This document shows positions 7,614 through 16,506 of a stretch of 64,000 nucleotides of DNA, piece after piece. A program made the translations under genes and the position numbers. The notes under the pieces were generated by a model that ran no database searches, was not told the origin of the DNA, and worked only from the letters and a program-made list of their open reading frames with translations. The DNA comes from Candidatus Brevundimonas colombiensis (GTDB taxonomy: Bacteria; Pseudomonadota; Alphaproteobacteria; Caulobacterales; Caulobacteraceae): NCBI GenBank assembly GCA_029202665.1, contig CP119326.1, forward strand, positions 3,162,001 to 3,226,000, written 5' to 3'. Each line of letters begins with the position of its first letter. The first letter of the stretch is position 1.

Positions 7614-9038
7614 ATGGCGACCGATCGCAAACTGTTCCTTGGCGCGCGTTTGAAACGGTTGCGTCGCGACCTGTCGCTGACCCAGACGGCGATGGCGGCG
7701 GACCTCGGCGTTTCCCCCAGCTATCTCAATCACATAGAACGCAACCAGCGTCCGGTTTCGGCCCAGCTTCTGTTGCGCCTGGCCGACACCTATGATGTCG
7801 ATCTGCGCAGCCTGAACCAGGCGGGCGCGGCCGACGAAGCGCGCCTGACCGAAATCCTGACCGACCCGCTGTTCAAGGGTCTGTCCGCCCCCCGGCATGA
7901 GCTGGTGCAGCTGTTGGAGGAAGCGCCCGGCGTCGCCGACGCCCTTTTGCGTCTCTATCAGGCGTTCGAAGACGGCCGCGCCAAGGCGCGCGCCGCAGCC
8001 GAAACCGGCGAAGGTCTGTTTGAATCCAGCCCGGCCGACTGGGTGCGCGAATATATCCAGTCGCGCGGCAACCATTTCCCCGAACTGGACCAGATGGGCG
8101 AGGCCCTGGCCGAGACCCTGGCGGCCGAGGCGCCGGTCCACGCCGACGGGTTCGAACCCGCCGCGCGACAGCGGCTGGCGGCCCGCCACGATCTGGGCGT
8201 CCGCACTCTTCCCGCCGAGGTCATGGTGGAATGGACGCGCCGCTACGACCTGCACCGCCGCCGCCTGCTGCTGTCGGAAACCCTGGGGCCGTCGTCGCGC
8301 GCCTTCGCCATCGCCTATCAGTTGGCCCTGGCCGAACACGGGCCGGCCCTGCATCAGACGGTCGAGGCGTCCGCCGCGCCAGACGCCGCGACCCGCGCCC
8401 TGCTGAAGGTCGCTCTGACCAACACCCTGGCCGCCGCGATCCTGATGCCCTACGCCGCCTTCCAGCGCGCGGCCGAGGACTGCGCCTACGATCTGGCCCG
8501 TCTTCAAGCCCGGTTCGGCGTCAGCTACGAACAGGCGGCGCACCGTTTGACCACCCTGTCGCGGCCGACCGCGCGGGGCGTGCCTTTCTTCCTGATGCGG
8601 GTCGATCAGGCGGGCAACATCTCAAAACGCTATGCGGCGGGGGCCTTTCCCTTTTCGCGGTTCGGCGGCGCCTGCCCGCGCTGGAGACTGCATTCGGCGT
8701 TTCGCACGCCGGGCCGTATCGTCACCCAGATCATCGAGACCCCGGACGGCAATCGGTGGTTCACCTTCGCCCGCACGGTCGAGCGCCAGGGACACGACAG
8801 CTATGGCGAAAGCCATGACCTGGCCGTGGGGCTAGGCTGCGAACTGCGCCACGCCCACCGCCTGGCCTATGCCCGGGGCCTGGACCTGGACAGCCCGGAC
8901 GTGACGCCCATCGGTCCGGCGTGCCGCCTGTGCCACCGCCACCCTTGCGCCGAACGGGCCGCCGCCCCCGTCGACCGCCCTTTGGCCGTCGATGACTGGT
9001 CCAAGTCGGTCAGCCCCTATCCGTTCGGCGCGGCCTGA
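7614..9038 (+). CDS. ScfR/RamB-family transcriptional regulator (glyoxylate shunt)
   Basis: A 474-residue regulator. Residues about 8-65 are an XRE-type helix-turn-helix (LSLTQTAMAADLGVSPSYL). The middle is an IrrE/DUF955-like domain without the HEXXH metal motif (AIAYQLALAEHG). The C-terminal part has the family block FPFSRFGGACPRW and a cysteine cluster CRLCHRHPC. Family members sense short-chain acyl-CoA or acetate status. The start is taken at the ATG of MATDRKLF; ATGs at 7608, 7593 and 7578 are possible, and none has a clear Shine-Dalgarno. The protein has the same length and domain order as the regulator at 36740. Divergence from aceA suggests it controls isocitrate lyase. Confidence 0.9.
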   Translation: MATDRKLFLGARLKRLRRDLSLTQTAMAADLGVSPSYLNHIERNQRPVSAQLLLRLADTYDVDLRSLNQAGAADEARLTEILTDPLFKGLSAPRHELVQLLEEAPGVADALLRLYQAFEDGRAKARAAAETGEGLFESSPADWVREYIQSRGNHFPELDQMGEALAETLAAEAPVHADGFEPAARQRLAARHDLGVRTLPAEVMVEWTRRYDLHRRRLLLSETLGPSSRAFAIAYQLALAEHGPALHQTVEASAAPDAATRALLKVALTNTLAAAILMPYAAFQRAAEDCAYDLARLQARFGVSYEQAAHRLTTLSRPTARGVPFFLMRVDQAGNISKRYAAGAFPFSRFGGACPRWRLHSAFRTPGRIVTQIIETPDGNRWFTFARTVERQGHDSYGESHDLAVGLGCELRHAHRLAYARGLDLDSPDVTPIGPACRLCHRHPCAERAAAPVDRPLAVDDWSKSVSPYPFGAA

Positions 9039-9041
9039 CGC

Positions 9042-10685
9042 CTAGCGTCGCTGGTCGGCCGTGCGGTCGCGGATAGCGTTGAACTCGGCCGTCGGCTTCC
9101 ATGCGGGCCAGGACGCGCTATCGGCGACCGTCAGCCCCAGCCGATACAGCAGGTCCAGGTTCTGCAGGGCCGCCGTGAAGTCGTAGTCGGCGCGCCATTC
9201 GTCGGTCAGCTTGTGATAATACCGCTCCATCTGCCCTTCGTAATAGGGTTTGCCCGCCGCGATCCCGCCCTCGACGAAATCGCGCCCCGTCCACGGCATC
9301 AGGGCCGGGACACCGCCTGCCGCGAAGTTGAAGTGGTCTGATCGGTAATAGAAGCCTTCTTCGGGATAGCCGTCGCCGGTCACCGCCCGCCCCTGCACGG
9401 CCGCGAACCGGCCCAGGATGTCCTCCAACTCCGACTTGCCGACGCCGAACACCGCAACATCCCGCGTCGCGGGCGTGAAGGGCAGCATGTCGATGTTGAT
9501 GTCCGCCGCCGTCCTGGCCAGCGGGTAGATCGGATCGGCGGCATAGGCTTCTGATCCCAGCAGCCCCTGCTCTTCCGCCGTGACGTGCAGGAAAACGACG
9601 GTGCGTTTCGGCGCCGGTCCCGCCTTGAACGCCCGCGCCATTTCGATCAGCCCGGCAGTGCCCGACGCATTGTCCCAGGCGCCGTTGAAGATGTCGTCGC
9701 CATCGGCGCTCGGTGTCCTGGCCTTGCCGATGTGGTCCCAGTGGGCGGAATAGAAGACATACTCATCCGGCCGTTCCGTGCCGGGGATCTTGGCCAGCAG
9801 GTTGTTGGAATGAATAACCTCGGTCGTCTCGGCGATGTCCACGTCCAGACGCGCGCCAAGATCGACCGCGCCGCCCAGCGCCCCGGCCCTGGCCCTGACC
9901 AGCGCTGTCTCCAGCGCGGGGCCGCCGACGGCCGTCGCCGTCGCCATATTGATCGACCCAGTGAACCGCGCGTCCTGGGCGCCCTTGATCGTCATCTGCG
10001 GCCGCGCCGCGCCGCCCACCGCGCGACGCCAGCGGCTATCCTGATCCTGCAAAGTGAGGACGCCCACCGCCCCGCGCCTCAGCGCCTCCTGCATCTTGTG
10101 GGTGGTCGAGCCGTAGAAGTTGGGATCCGCCCCCATGCTGTCCGGCTGTCCGCGCAGGACGACGGCCACCTTGCCGGTCAGGTCGGTCGCGCCGTAATCA
10201 TCCCAGGTCGGGCCGGAGATGCCATAGCCGGCGAAGACCAGCGGTGCGCCCGCAATCCTCACCTTCGGATCGGCCGCCCCGGCGCGCAGGGTGATGTCGG
10301 TCCCTGAAACCAACGGATGCGTCACACCATCCGCCCCGGCCCATGACGCCGTCGGCGCGCGCTGCGGCGTGAAACGCACCAGATCGACGGGCTGCAACCA
10401 CGATCCGTCGCGTCCGCCCGGCTCCAGACCCATCGCCTCATACTGGGCCTGCAGATAGGCCAGTGTCAGCCGTTCGCCGACCAATCCGGGGAACCGCCCC
10501 TCCATTTCGTCCGACGCCAGATATTTGATGTGGTCCGACAGGCGTTGGGCGCTGAACTGCGGCGTGGCGGCCGAGGCGACGGCGAAGGCGTCCACCTGCG
10601 CAGCGGGACCGGTGACCGGGGCGGTCGCACAGGCGGCCACGGCAAACGCCGCAAGGGTCACGAAGGATAGACGGCGAAGAATCAT
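9042..10685 (-). CDS. M28-family metallopeptidase, lipoprotein
   Basis: A 547-residue secreted zinc peptidase. The N-terminal signal peptide ends in a lipobox (VAAC, Cys about residue 19), so it is probably outer-membrane anchored. A PA-type insert (about residues 130-260) precedes the catalytic M28 domain. Zinc ligands are visible in order: His of YSAHWDHIG, Asp of WDNASGTAGL, Glu pair of AEEQGLLGSEAY, Asp of INIDML and His of RSDHFNFA. It is the second of two tandem paralogues, 72 bases after the upstream one. It ends 3 bases from the convergent ScfR gene. Substrate unknown; aminopeptidase or dipeptidase activity is likely from the family. Confidence 0.92.
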   Translation of the reverse strand: MILRRLSFVTLAAFAVAACATAPVTGPAAQVDAFAVASAATPQFSAQRLSDHIKYLASDEMEGRFPGLVGERLTLAYLQAQYEAMGLEPGGRDGSWLQPVDLVRFTPQRAPTASWAGADGVTHPLVSGTDITLRAGAADPKVRIAGAPLVFAGYGISGPTWDDYGATDLTGKVAVVLRGQPDSMGADPNFYGSTTHKMQEALRRGAVGVLTLQDQDSRWRRAVGGAARPQMTIKGAQDARFTGSINMATATAVGGPALETALVRARAGALGGAVDLGARLDVDIAETTEVIHSNNLLAKIPGTERPDEYVFYSAHWDHIGKARTPSADGDDIFNGAWDNASGTAGLIEMARAFKAGPAPKRTVVFLHVTAEEQGLLGSEAYAADPIYPLARTAADINIDMLPFTPATRDVAVFGVGKSELEDILGRFAAVQGRAVTGDGYPEEGFYYRSDHFNFAAGGVPALMPWTGRDFVEGGIAAGKPYYEGQMERYYHKLTDEWRADYDFTAALQNLDLLYRLGLTVADSASWPAWKPTAEFNAIRDRTADQRR

Positions 10686-10757
10686 TCAAGCTTACTCAAG
10701 GCGTGGAAAGGCGAAAGGGCGCGGATGCCTTCCCGCCCCTCCCTGGTCAATCAAGGA

Positions 10758-12422
10758 TCAGCGGCGTTCCGACGCCGTGGTCGCGCGGACGGGTGCGAAC
10801 TCCGAACCCGGTTTCCACTGCGGCCAGTCGCGGCTGTCGGCCAGGGCGCGCCCGACGTCGTAGAAGACCGTCAGGTCCTCGATCATGCCGCGATAGTCCC
10901 AATCCGGCGACCATTCGTCCGCCGCCTGGTGATAGCGTTTGGCGCCGTATTCCGCCCGCGCCGCCTCGCGCTCGGCGACGGGTGCATCGCGGAAATCGCC
11001 CCGGCTGCCAGCATAGGCCATCGGCACCCCGCGCTTGGCCAGGGGGAAATGGTCCGACCGGTAATAGGTGCCGGCCGCATTCTCGTGGTCGGGAACCAAG
11101 GTGCGACCCTGCGGCTGGATCGCCGTCGCCAGACGCTCGTCGAAGTCGGATTGACCATATCCGGTGACGCCCAGCCCCATGACCCGGCCATAGACGTTCA
11201 TGGAATCCATGTTGAAGCCGCCTACGGTCTTCGCCAACGGATACACCGGGTTCACAGCATAATATTCCGAACCCAGCAGGCCGCTTTCCTCGCCGGTAAA
11301 GCTGATCATGACGATGGAGCGCTCGGTGCGCGGCGCCTGACCGAACATCCGCGCCAGTTCCAGCAGGCCCGCCGTGCCCGAGGCGTTGTCCACCGCGCCG
11401 TTGAAGATGCGGTCGCCGGTCGCATCCGGCTCTCCCATGCCGATGTGATCCCAGTGGGCGGTGTAGAGGATGGTCTCATCCGGGTGGGTTGTGCCCGGCA
11501 GGCGGGCGATGACATTATGGCTGGTGACCTGATTGGTCGCGACGTCGAACGCGGTTGAGAAGGAGGCCCCGGTCAGGGCGACGGGCTGGAAGTCGCGGCG
11601 GCGCGCCTGAACCTTCAGCGCCTCGAAATCCAGCCCGGCGCGACGGAACAGATCGACCGCCACGTCACGCTGAATCCAGCCCTCCATCGGCACGCGTTCG
11701 GCCGCCGCATTCTGGCGCAGGATGTCGAACTGCGGCACGCCCCACGAATTGGCCACCGTCTGCCAGCCATATGACGCCGGCGCCGTCTCATGGACGATCA
11801 ACACGCCCGCCGCCCCCTGTTTGGCCGCCTCTTCGTATTTGTAGGTCCAGCGGCCGTAATAGGTCATGGCCTTGCCGCCGAAGGTGTTCAGCGCCGGCTC
11901 CTCGAAGTCGGCGTCGTTGACCAACACGACCAGAATCTTGCCGCGCAGGTCCTGGCCCTTGAAGTCGTTCCACTGACGCTCGGGCGCGTTGATGCCGTAA
12001 CCGACGAAGACCAGCGGCGCGTCGTTCAGGCTGACGTGTTCGGTCGGGCGGCGGGTCGAGATCGCGACCTCTCTCCCCTGCGTCAGGGGCAGGGTCCAGT
12101 CACCCAGCTTCAGCGAGGCGTGGACGTTGGACTGGGTGAAACGGTTCAGGATCACATCCTGGGTCCACCGACCGTTCGGCCCGCCCGGCTGGAAACCTGC
12201 GGCGGCGTAACCTTCGCTCAGATAGCGGATAACCTTCTCTTCCGCCGGGGTGGCGATGCCCCGCCCCTCGAAACTGTCGTCCGACAGGGTCTTGATGTCC
12301 TGCGAGATGCGCGCGGCGTCAAAGGCGGGAACGGTGTGAACCGCAGCGGGATTGGACGCCGTGACGCAGGCGGACAAGGCGCTTGCCAACAGAACGGCGG
12401 CGAGAGAAGAGACAAGATGCAT
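10758..12422 (-). CDS. M28-family metallopeptidase, lipoprotein (tandem paralogue)
   Basis: A 554-residue paralogue of the downstream gene with the same architecture: lipoprotein signal (LSAC, Cys about residue 19), a PA-like insert, then the M28 catalytic domain. Zinc ligands appear in TAHWDHIGMG, VDNASGTAGLLELA, GEESGLLGSEYY, GFNMDSM and YRSDHFPLA. Shared phrases such as DNASGTAGL and YPLAKT/YPLART show that the pair arose by duplication, while the differing inserts suggest distinct substrates. The two are probably one transcription unit. Likely role: peptide scavenging at the cell surface. Confidence 0.92.
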   Translation of the reverse strand: MHLVSSLAAVLLASALSACVTASNPAAVHTVPAFDAARISQDIKTLSDDSFEGRGIATPAEEKVIRYLSEGYAAAGFQPGGPNGRWTQDVILNRFTQSNVHASLKLGDWTLPLTQGREVAISTRRPTEHVSLNDAPLVFVGYGINAPERQWNDFKGQDLRGKILVVLVNDADFEEPALNTFGGKAMTYYGRWTYKYEEAAKQGAAGVLIVHETAPASYGWQTVANSWGVPQFDILRQNAAAERVPMEGWIQRDVAVDLFRRAGLDFEALKVQARRRDFQPVALTGASFSTAFDVATNQVTSHNVIARLPGTTHPDETILYTAHWDHIGMGEPDATGDRIFNGAVDNASGTAGLLELARMFGQAPRTERSIVMISFTGEESGLLGSEYYAVNPVYPLAKTVGGFNMDSMNVYGRVMGLGVTGYGQSDFDERLATAIQPQGRTLVPDHENAAGTYYRSDHFPLAKRGVPMAYAGSRGDFRDAPVAEREAARAEYGAKRYHQAADEWSPDWDYRGMIEDLTVFYDVGRALADSRDWPQWKPGSEFAPVRATTASERR

Positions 12423-12503
12423 GAACTGAAGGCCCCACAGCCGGCAACGATACGCGACCCTAGGGGGCGATCATCCAGCTGTCGATACAAACCAGCCCTT
12501 ACG

Positions 12504-12848
12504 TCAGCCTGGGACGGGGCTCTCGCGAGCGTCGCAGGTTTTTGTCACGGCCTCACGGATATCAGCATAACGACCGCGGACGGCCAGATCGCGCGCAGCT
12601 TCGCAATCGCCGCTGGCGATCAAACGATCGAGTTTCTCAGCTAGCTCGAAGCGCTGGTTGATGACCACTTGCCGCCAACGCTGGATTTGATCACGCCGCT
12701 CGTTTTCGACGATCAGGCGACGGTCGTTGTCTTCGAAACGTGCAAGGCCGCCGACTGCATAGATGACCTGCGAGTTCGAGGGGGTCGGTGTGGCGGTTTG
12801 CTGCGCGGCGGAAACTGTCATCGCCAAGCCGAGAACCATCATGAACAT
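12504..12848 (-). CDS. Small exported protein of unknown function
   Basis: A 114-residue protein with a short N-terminal signal (MFMMVLGLAMTVSAAQQ). The mature region is mainly one charged helix (about residues 38-75), then a segment with two cysteines (GDCEAA, KTCDAR) that could form a disulfide. A GGGAGA sequence 6-8 bases before the ATG supports this start. Hand counting gives about 55-58% G+C here, lower than the flanking genes, so it may be a more recent arrival. I recognise no family. It stands 81 bases upstream of the M28 pair on the same strand. Confidence 0.65.
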   Translation of the reverse strand: MFMMVLGLAMTVSAAQQTATPTPSNSQVIYAVGGLARFEDNDRRLIVENERRDQIQRWRQVVINQRFELAEKLDRLIASGDCEAARDLAVRGRYADIREAVTKTCDARESPVPG

Positions 12849-12976
12849 TGTCGTCTCCCGAAGTTCGTCAGCGATTTAGGCACAGGTCGCGAGTACGCGC
12901 TACCTCAAGGCGATGAAAATCAACTTCTGACGGTGCACATATCGGTTCCGGGCCGTCCCAATCATGCTCCGTAACG

Positions 12977-13008
12977 AAAAAGCCCGCCGAAGCAAACTTC
13001 GGCGGGCT
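12977..13008 (-). terminator. Intrinsic terminator of the petABC operon
   Basis: A perfect 12-bp stem (arms 12981-12992 and 12997-13008) with a 4-base loop is followed, reading leftward on the minus strand, by TTTT. It starts 25 bases after the petC stop and ends the bc1 operon transcript. Confidence 0.9.
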
Positions 13009-13032
13009 CAGGATTTTCGTTTGGCGCCCGTC

Positions 13033-13908
13033 TTAGTGGGCGACGCCCTTCCATACGCGGCGATAGGCGGCGTAGGTGACGCCCGCGAAGATCAGCAGAT
13101 AGATCAACACGCCGAAGCCGGCCTGTTTGCGTTCCACCATCTTCGGCTCAGACGTCCAGGCGATGAAGGCGGCGACGTCCTTGGCGTACTGGTCCACCGT
13201 CTGGGGCGAACCGTCGTCATAGGTGACCTGGCCGTTCTGCAGCGGCGGCGGCATGGCGATGAAGCCGCCGGGCGGCACATGGCCCTTCGTCTCGTCCCAG
13301 AACGGCGTCAGGTCGCCGGCCATATAGGGATTGTAGTGCTGACCGTCGCGGATAGTCAGGCCAGCCGGCGCGGCCTTATAGCCCGACAGCAGCGAATAGA
13401 TGTAGTTGGCGCCGTCGTGCCGGGCCTTGGCCATCACCGACAGGTCGGGCGGGGCGGCCCCGCCATTACCCGCCGCCGCCGCCGTGGCGTTCGGATAGGG
13501 GGCGCGGAACTTGTCGGCTGGAGTGGCGTCGCGCTGGATCGCCTCGCCGGTTTCGCTGTCGATGTCGCCGACCTGCACTTCCTTGGCCAGAGCCTTCACG
13601 ACAGGGTTGTCGTTCGGGTTCGGATATTTCGGATTCCAGAACGGACCATGGGCGTCGCCCAGGTTCCGATAGTGCATCAGGTTCATGCTGTGACAGGCGG
13701 CGCAGACCTCATGATAGACCTTGTAGCCGCGCTGCAACTGGCCCTGATCATAGGTCCCGAACGGCCCCTCGAAGCTGAAGCCGCCCGAGCGCGGATGGGC
13801 CGCGCCGCCCGAGGCCAGGGCGGGCGCGGCGCCCGCCATGAGACCCAAGGCGACGGCGGCCGAGGCGATGATCGTCTTGAACGACATGGTCTTGGTTCCG
13901 ATCGTCAT
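13033..13908 (-). CDS. petC: Cytochrome c1 of the bc1 complex
   Basis: Membrane-anchored c-type cytochrome that passes electrons from the Rieske protein to cytochrome c. The 291-residue product has a signal peptide (cleavage near APALAS). The haem c motif is CAACH, followed by SMNLMHYRNLGD. A conserved YNPYMAGDLTPFWD block lies further on. A C-terminal membrane anchor (about residues 265-283, GVLIYLLIFAGVTYAAY) ends the protein. The ATG at 13908 is chosen because it falls 5 bases after the petB stop behind a GGGGTGAGGGG sequence. The frame is open further upstream only as overlap with petB. It is the last gene of petABC. Confidence 0.96.
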   Translation of the reverse strand: MTIGTKTMSFKTIIASAAVALGLMAGAAPALASGGAAHPRSGGFSFEGPFGTYDQGQLQRGYKVYHEVCAACHSMNLMHYRNLGDAHGPFWNPKYPNPNDNPVVKALAKEVQVGDIDSETGEAIQRDATPADKFRAPYPNATAAAAGNGGAAPPDLSVMAKARHDGANYIYSLLSGYKAAPAGLTIRDGQHYNPYMAGDLTPFWDETKGHVPPGGFIAMPPPLQNGQVTYDDGSPQTVDQYAKDVAAFIAWTSEPKMVERKQAGFGVLIYLLIFAGVTYAAYRRVWKGVAH

Positions 13909-13913
13909 GCCCC

Positions 13914-15218
13914 TCACCCCTTGTGCTCGACAGCGCCCGCACCGGTCAGCACCGGCTCGGAAATCGTCGCCGGGATGGGCAGCGGCTGCTCCTTCAGACC
14001 GACCAGCGGCATGATCACAAAGAAGAACGCGAAGTAGTACAGGGTGAACAAGCGGGTCAGCCACAGATAGCTGTTCAGGTCGCCGTCAAAGAGGGTGAAG
14101 GTCTTGAACGACCCGATGACATGGGCGTCCGGCAGCTGTCCGCCGCACCAGCCCAGGCCCACGCCCACCACCAGGAAGATGATGAAGAAGGTCCGCATCG
14201 TCGGGCGATAGCGCATGGAGCGCACCTTGGACGTATCCAGCCACGGCAGGACGAACAGCACGCCGATCGCGCTGAACATCGCCACCACGCCGCCGAACTT
14301 GTCCGGAACGGCGCGCAGGATCGCGTAGAAGGGCAGCATGTACCATTCGGGCACGATGTGCGCCGGCGTCTGCAGCGGGTTGGCCGGGATATAGTTGTCG
14401 GCGTGGCCCAGGGCGTTCGGCTGATAGAAGACGAAGATCGCGAACAGGATCAGGAACAGGATGATCGCAAACCCGTCCTTAACCGTGAAATACGGGTGGA
14501 AGGGCAGCAGGTCCTTCTTGGCGCGGTCCTTGGGAATCAGGATGCCGACCGGGTTGTTCTGACCGGCCGAGTGCAAGGCCCAGAGGTGCAGCACCACGCA
14601 GCCCAGGATGGCGAACGGCAGCAGATAGTGCAGCGAGAAGAAGCGGTTCAGCGTCGCATTGTCGATCGCCGGCCCGCCGCGCAGCCAGATCAGGATCGGC
14701 TCGCCGATGCCGGGAATGGCGCCGATCAGGTTGGTGATGACCTCCGCGCCCCAGAACGACATCTGGCCCCAGGGCAGGACGTAGCCCAGGAAAGCGGTGG
14801 CGATCATCAGGAAGAAGATCACGCAGCCGATGATCCAGATCATCTCGCGCGGCGCCTTGTAGGAACCATAGTACAGGCCCCGCAGCATGTGCAGATAGAC
14901 GGCGATGAAGAACATCGACGCGCCGTTGGCGTGGACGTAGCGGATCAGCCAGCCGCCGTTCACGTCGCGCATGATGCGCTCGACCGAGGCGAAGGCCAGG
15001 TCGACGTTGGGCGTATAGTGCATGGCCAGAACAATGCCGGTGACGATCTGCGTCACCAGGCACAGGGCCAGGATGCCCCCGAAGGTCCACCAATAGTTCA
15101 GGTTTCGCGGCGTCGGCAGGGACATGTAGTCCGCGCCGAAGCGAATGATGGGCAGACGGGTGTCCAGCCATTTCTCGACGCCCGTCTTCGGGACGTAGGT
15201 GCTCTCGTGGTCGCTCAT
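13914..15218 (-). CDS. petB: Cytochrome b of the bc1 complex
   Basis: Polytopic haem b subunit that carries the quinol-oxidising and quinone-reducing sites. The 434-residue length fits alphaproteobacterial cytochrome b. Visible features include the NYWWTFGGILALCLVTQIVTG helix region, the haem-binding His residues in ALHSAG and LHMLRGLYYGSYK contexts, the Qo-site PEWY motif (HIVPEWYMLPFYAILRAVP) and WGQMSFWGAEVITNL. It lies 15 bases after petA with a strong AAGGGGGGA ribosome binding site. Confidence 0.98.
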   Translation of the reverse strand: MSDHESTYVPKTGVEKWLDTRLPIIRFGADYMSLPTPRNLNYWWTFGGILALCLVTQIVTGIVLAMHYTPNVDLAFASVERIMRDVNGGWLIRYVHANGASMFFIAVYLHMLRGLYYGSYKAPREMIWIIGCVIFFLMIATAFLGYVLPWGQMSFWGAEVITNLIGAIPGIGEPILIWLRGGPAIDNATLNRFFSLHYLLPFAILGCVVLHLWALHSAGQNNPVGILIPKDRAKKDLLPFHPYFTVKDGFAIILFLILFAIFVFYQPNALGHADNYIPANPLQTPAHIVPEWYMLPFYAILRAVPDKFGGVVAMFSAIGVLFVLPWLDTSKVRSMRYRPTMRTFFIIFLVVGVGLGWCGGQLPDAHVIGSFKTFTLFDGDLNSYLWLTRLFTLYYFAFFFVIMPLVGLKEQPLPIPATISEPVLTGAGAVEHKG

Positions 15219-15233
15219 GATCCCCCCTTGTCC

Positions 15234-15791
15234 TCAGCCGATCTTGACGCGGGTGTCGGACAGATAGTCGTAGTCCGGCACCACCAGATTCAGGGGCGCC
15301 GGCCCCTTACGGATGCGTCCGGAAGCGTCGTAGTGCGAGCCGTGGCAGGGGCAGAACCACCCGCCGTAATCGCCCGCGCCAAAGGTCGGCACGCAGCCCA
15401 GGTGGGTGCAGGAACCGATCACGACCAGATATTTCTCATGCCCGGGTTTGGTGCGCTCGGCGTCCGTCTGGGGTTGTTTCAGGTCGGGCGCATGGTCGTC
15501 GGCGATGACCTTTTGCAACTCGGCCGGGGTGCGATAGCGCACGAACACCGGCTTGCCCTGCCATTTGATGACGACCTGCTGGCCTTCCTGAACCTTGGTC
15601 AGGTCGAACTCGATCGAGGCCAGGGCCAGGGTGTCGGCGGCCGGATTCATCTGATTGATCAGCGGCCAGGCGATCATCGCCCCTGCGCCGACCGCGGCGG
15701 CGCCTGCCGCGATGTAGATGAAGTCACGACGATTGGGATCGCCGCTTTCGGGATTGCCAGCGTCTTGGGTATGCACGACCGATTCGGCCAA
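15234..15791 (-). CDS. petA: Rieske iron-sulfur subunit of the bc1 complex (TTG start)
   Basis: Carries the [2Fe-2S] cluster that takes electrons from quinol. The cluster motifs CTHLGC and CPCHGSHYD are intact. A Tat-type signal anchor is seen: NRRDFIYIAAGAAAVGAG, with the twin-arginine just before the hydrophobic segment. The frame is open upstream to 15953, but the real start is judged to be a TTG at 15791. A near-perfect GGGAGGTGG sequence sits 4-6 bases before it, and the resulting 185-residue protein has the normal family length. It is the first gene of petABC and divergent from trmL. Confidence 0.95.
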   Translation of the reverse strand: MAESVVHTQDAGNPESGDPNRRDFIYIAAGAAAVGAGAMIAWPLINQMNPAADTLALASIEFDLTKVQEGQQVVIKWQGKPVFVRYRTPAELQKVIADDHAPDLKQPQTDAERTKPGHEKYLVVIGSCTHLGCVPTFGAGDYGGWFCPCHGSHYDASGRIRKGPAPLNLVVPDYDYLSDTRVKIG

Positions 15792-15797
15792 GTTTCC

Positions 15798-15803
15798 ACC
15801 TCC
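15798..15803 (-). promoter_or_regulatory. Ribosome binding site fixing the petA TTG start
   Basis: GGAGGT on the minus strand lies 6 bases upstream of TTG at 15791. No ATG or GTG in frame nearby has a comparable site, which decides the petA start. Confidence 0.8.
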
Positions 15804-15985
15804 CGATCGCCGCAACAGAAGCTCTTGAGGCTTCCTCAGCCGCGGCGCCAAACCAACAAACGACGCAGGATTCCCCGACGGCCCATAACCTGCGCCCCTC
15901 TGACGCAAGCTGCTGACGTTTCTTGCGAAACGCTCGCAAATAGACCGCGACAAACCCCCTCGTCGCGCGTATCAATGGGCTTAGA

Positions 15986-16441
15986 ATGCGTCTCGCCCTT
16001 TTTCAACCGGACATTCCTCAGAACGTCGGCGCCTGCATCCGGCTTTCGGCCTGTTTCGGGGTCGATCTGCATGTGATCGAGCCGACGGGCTTTCGTTTGG
16101 ACGACCGCGCAATGAAGCGCGCCGCCCTGGATTACGGCCCTCTGTCGCATATGACCCGTCATGTGGACTGGGACGCCTTTCAGGCCGACCGCCCGACCGG
16201 ACGGCTGGTGCTGCTGACCACCAAGGGCGCGACGCCCCTGCATGACTTCACCTTCCGTCCCGACGACATCCTTCTGTTCGGCAAGGAGAGCGCGGGCGCG
16301 CCTGACTATGTTCACGCCGTCGCCGACGCCCGCGTCGTCGTGCCGCTGCGCCCCGACGCCCGGTCGCTGAACCTTTCGGTCACCGCCGGCATCGCCCTGT
16401 GGGAAGGCCTGCGCCAGACCAGCGGCGTCGGCCAGCCCTGA
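15986..16441 (+). CDS. trmL: tRNA (cytidine(34)-2'-O)-methyltransferase TrmL
   Basis: SPOUT-class methyltransferase that modifies the wobble base of tRNA-Leu. The 151-residue length is typical. Motifs are FQPDIPQNVGACIRLSACFG at the N-terminus, then the knot residues LFGKESAGAPDYVH and VPLRPDARSLNLSVTAGIALWE. No clear Shine-Dalgarno precedes the ATG. It is divergent from petA and is followed by hemF 65 bases later on the same strand. Confidence 0.95.
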   Translation: MRLALFQPDIPQNVGACIRLSACFGVDLHVIEPTGFRLDDRAMKRAALDYGPLSHMTRHVDWDAFQADRPTGRLVLLTTKGATPLHDFTFRPDDILLFGKESAGAPDYVHAVADARVVVPLRPDARSLNLSVTAGIALWEGLRQTSGVGQP

Positions 16442-16506
16442 GAGGACGCCAGACCCGAAGAACCTCTTCGGGTGACGGCGCGGGCGCGACGTGGTTCAAG
16501 CGGCCC

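Noticed and set aside
13923..16076. 717-residue open frame antisense to petB and petA
   Set aside because: High-G+C shadow frame rich in Arg, Gln, His and Gly with no domain; the opposite strand has intact bc1 genes.
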